A DNA stretch of 6,334 bases from an uncultured Sutterella sp. (lineage in GTDB: Bacteria; Pseudomonadota; Gammaproteobacteria; Burkholderiales; Burkholderiaceae_F), in assembly GCA_900553105.1 (NCBI GenBank), contig USCE01000077.1, positions 1-6,334 of the forward strand, in the 5' to 3' direction. Below are positions 5,716 through 6,334 of this stretch, piece after piece (positions within the stretch are counted from its first letter, which is position 1; each line of letters starts with the position of its first letter). Below the pieces are notes generated by a model. The model was not told where the DNA came from, ran no database searches, and worked only from the letters and a program-made list of their open reading frames with translations. A program made the translations under genes and the position numbers.

Positions 5716-6334
5716 TTATTGTATTGATTCGAGTTCTTCGGAGATTTCAAGCCATCGAGCTTCAAGTTCTTGCAATTTGAGCGCGGATTCTCCACGTTTT
5801 TTAAGTGTAGTGGCCACTTCATCCGGATCGCCCTCGGTATAGAAGTGCTCATCGACTAACTTGGCATCCAAAGCCTTGAGCTCCATATCCAGAGGTGCCA
5901 TGGCTTTTTCTACTCGTTCAAGCTCTTTTAAAAGAGGTTTTTTGAGGTTAGCAATGCGTTGACGCTCCAGCGCGGCGGCTTGACGCGCTTCTTTTTTATT
6001 GACGTTGGTACTCGGCTCGCTGTCAGACTTGGCTTTTTCAGCCGCTAGGCTTGCTTTACGCGACTCCAGTACCAAACGAGCGTAGTCATCCAAGTCGCCG
6101 TCAAACTCCGAGACCTGCGAGTCGTGAACGAGTAGTAGGCGATCGGTGGTGGCCGCTAGTAAGTGCCGGTCGTGAGACACGAGCAAAACCGAGCCTTCAA
6201 ACGAGGATAGTGCCATGGTAAGCGCTTCGCGCGTTTGCATATCCAAGTGATTGGTCGGTTCGTCTAATACGAGCAAATTGGGTTTGCCCCAAGCTAAAAG
6301 AGCCAATGCCAAACGCGCTCGTTCGCCACCAGAG
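5716..6334 (-). CDS. ABC-F family ATPase, YheS-like, C-terminal part (cut by window end)
   Basis: The visible 205 residues are the end of the second nucleotide-binding domain of an ABC-F protein plus its C-terminal extension. The ABC signature SGGERARLA opens the fragment. Walker B with catalytic Glu (LLVLDEP, 20-26), the NHLD D-loop (28-31) and the switch His in VSHDRH (52-57) follow. TTDRLLLVHDSQVSEFDGDLDDY (62-84) closely resembles E. coli YheS. A charged, helix-rich tail of about 110 residues (Lys/Glu/Ala) predicts a coiled coil that ends the protein. ABC-F proteins are soluble and bind the ribosomal E site, relieving stalled translation; they are not transporters. The start, first ATPase domain and linker lie beyond the window. 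The codon at 6310-6312 is an internal leucine, not a start. Confidence 0.92.
   Translation of the reverse strand, partial: SGGERARLALALLAWGKPNLLVLDEPTNHLDMQTREALTMALSSFEGSVLLVSHDRHLLAATTDRLLLVHDSQVSEFDGDLDDYARLVLESRKASLAAEKAKSDSEPSTNVNKKEARQAAALERQRIANLKKPLLKELERVEKAMAPLDMELKALDAKLVDEHFYTEGDPDEVATTLKKRGESALKLQELEARWLEISEELESIQ

Overview
The window reads as a compact chromosomal segment of a Gram-negative bacterium, most likely a betaproteobacterium (Burkholderiales). I base this on protein resemblance and on the gene order lpxA-lpxB-rnhB-TrmH-type rRNA/tRNA methyltransferase, followed by a DUF1178 protein. The moderate base composition and a GNAT acetyltransferase that resembles Firmicutes proteins would fit a host-associated Sutterellaceae-like organism, but that placement is an inference. 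The first 14 bases are not genomic: they match the 3' part of the Nextera/Tn5 mosaic end, so the window starts at a contig edge carrying leftover adapter.

Positions 15-3174 (+ strand) hold a tightly packed block: the 3' two thirds of lpxA, then lpxB, rnhB and a TrmH/SpoU-type RNA 2'-O-methyltransferase. Stops and starts overlap (TGATG, TAATG) or lie about 30 bases apart, so this is probably one transcript. LpxA and LpxB are the first and fourth enzymes of lipid A synthesis; RnhB and the methyltransferase are housekeeping nucleic-acid enzymes that share the operon.

Positions 3191-4869 (+ strand) hold a GNAT acetyltransferase, a 75-base gap with a possible promoter, and a second close-packed group: a DUF1178 zinc-ribbon-like protein with a TTG start, an unrecognised 162-residue soluble protein, and a 74-residue single-pass membrane protein coupled to it by an ATGA overlap. 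A strong hairpin at 4891-4924 followed by TTT probably terminates this group, and it lies inside the 3' end of the converging gene.

Positions 4873-6334 (- strand) hold the C-terminal part of a YheS-like ABC-F ATPase, cut by the window edge, followed 30 bases later by a five-helix membrane protein. The latter looks like the N-terminal membrane half of LTA-synthase/MdoB-like phosphoglycerol transferases, but with no catalytic sulfatase-fold domain. It ends within the terminator hairpin of the opposing operon, and is the most unusual object in the window. I see no CRISPR array, insertion sequence, tRNA or rRNA, and no clear new defence or mobile system.
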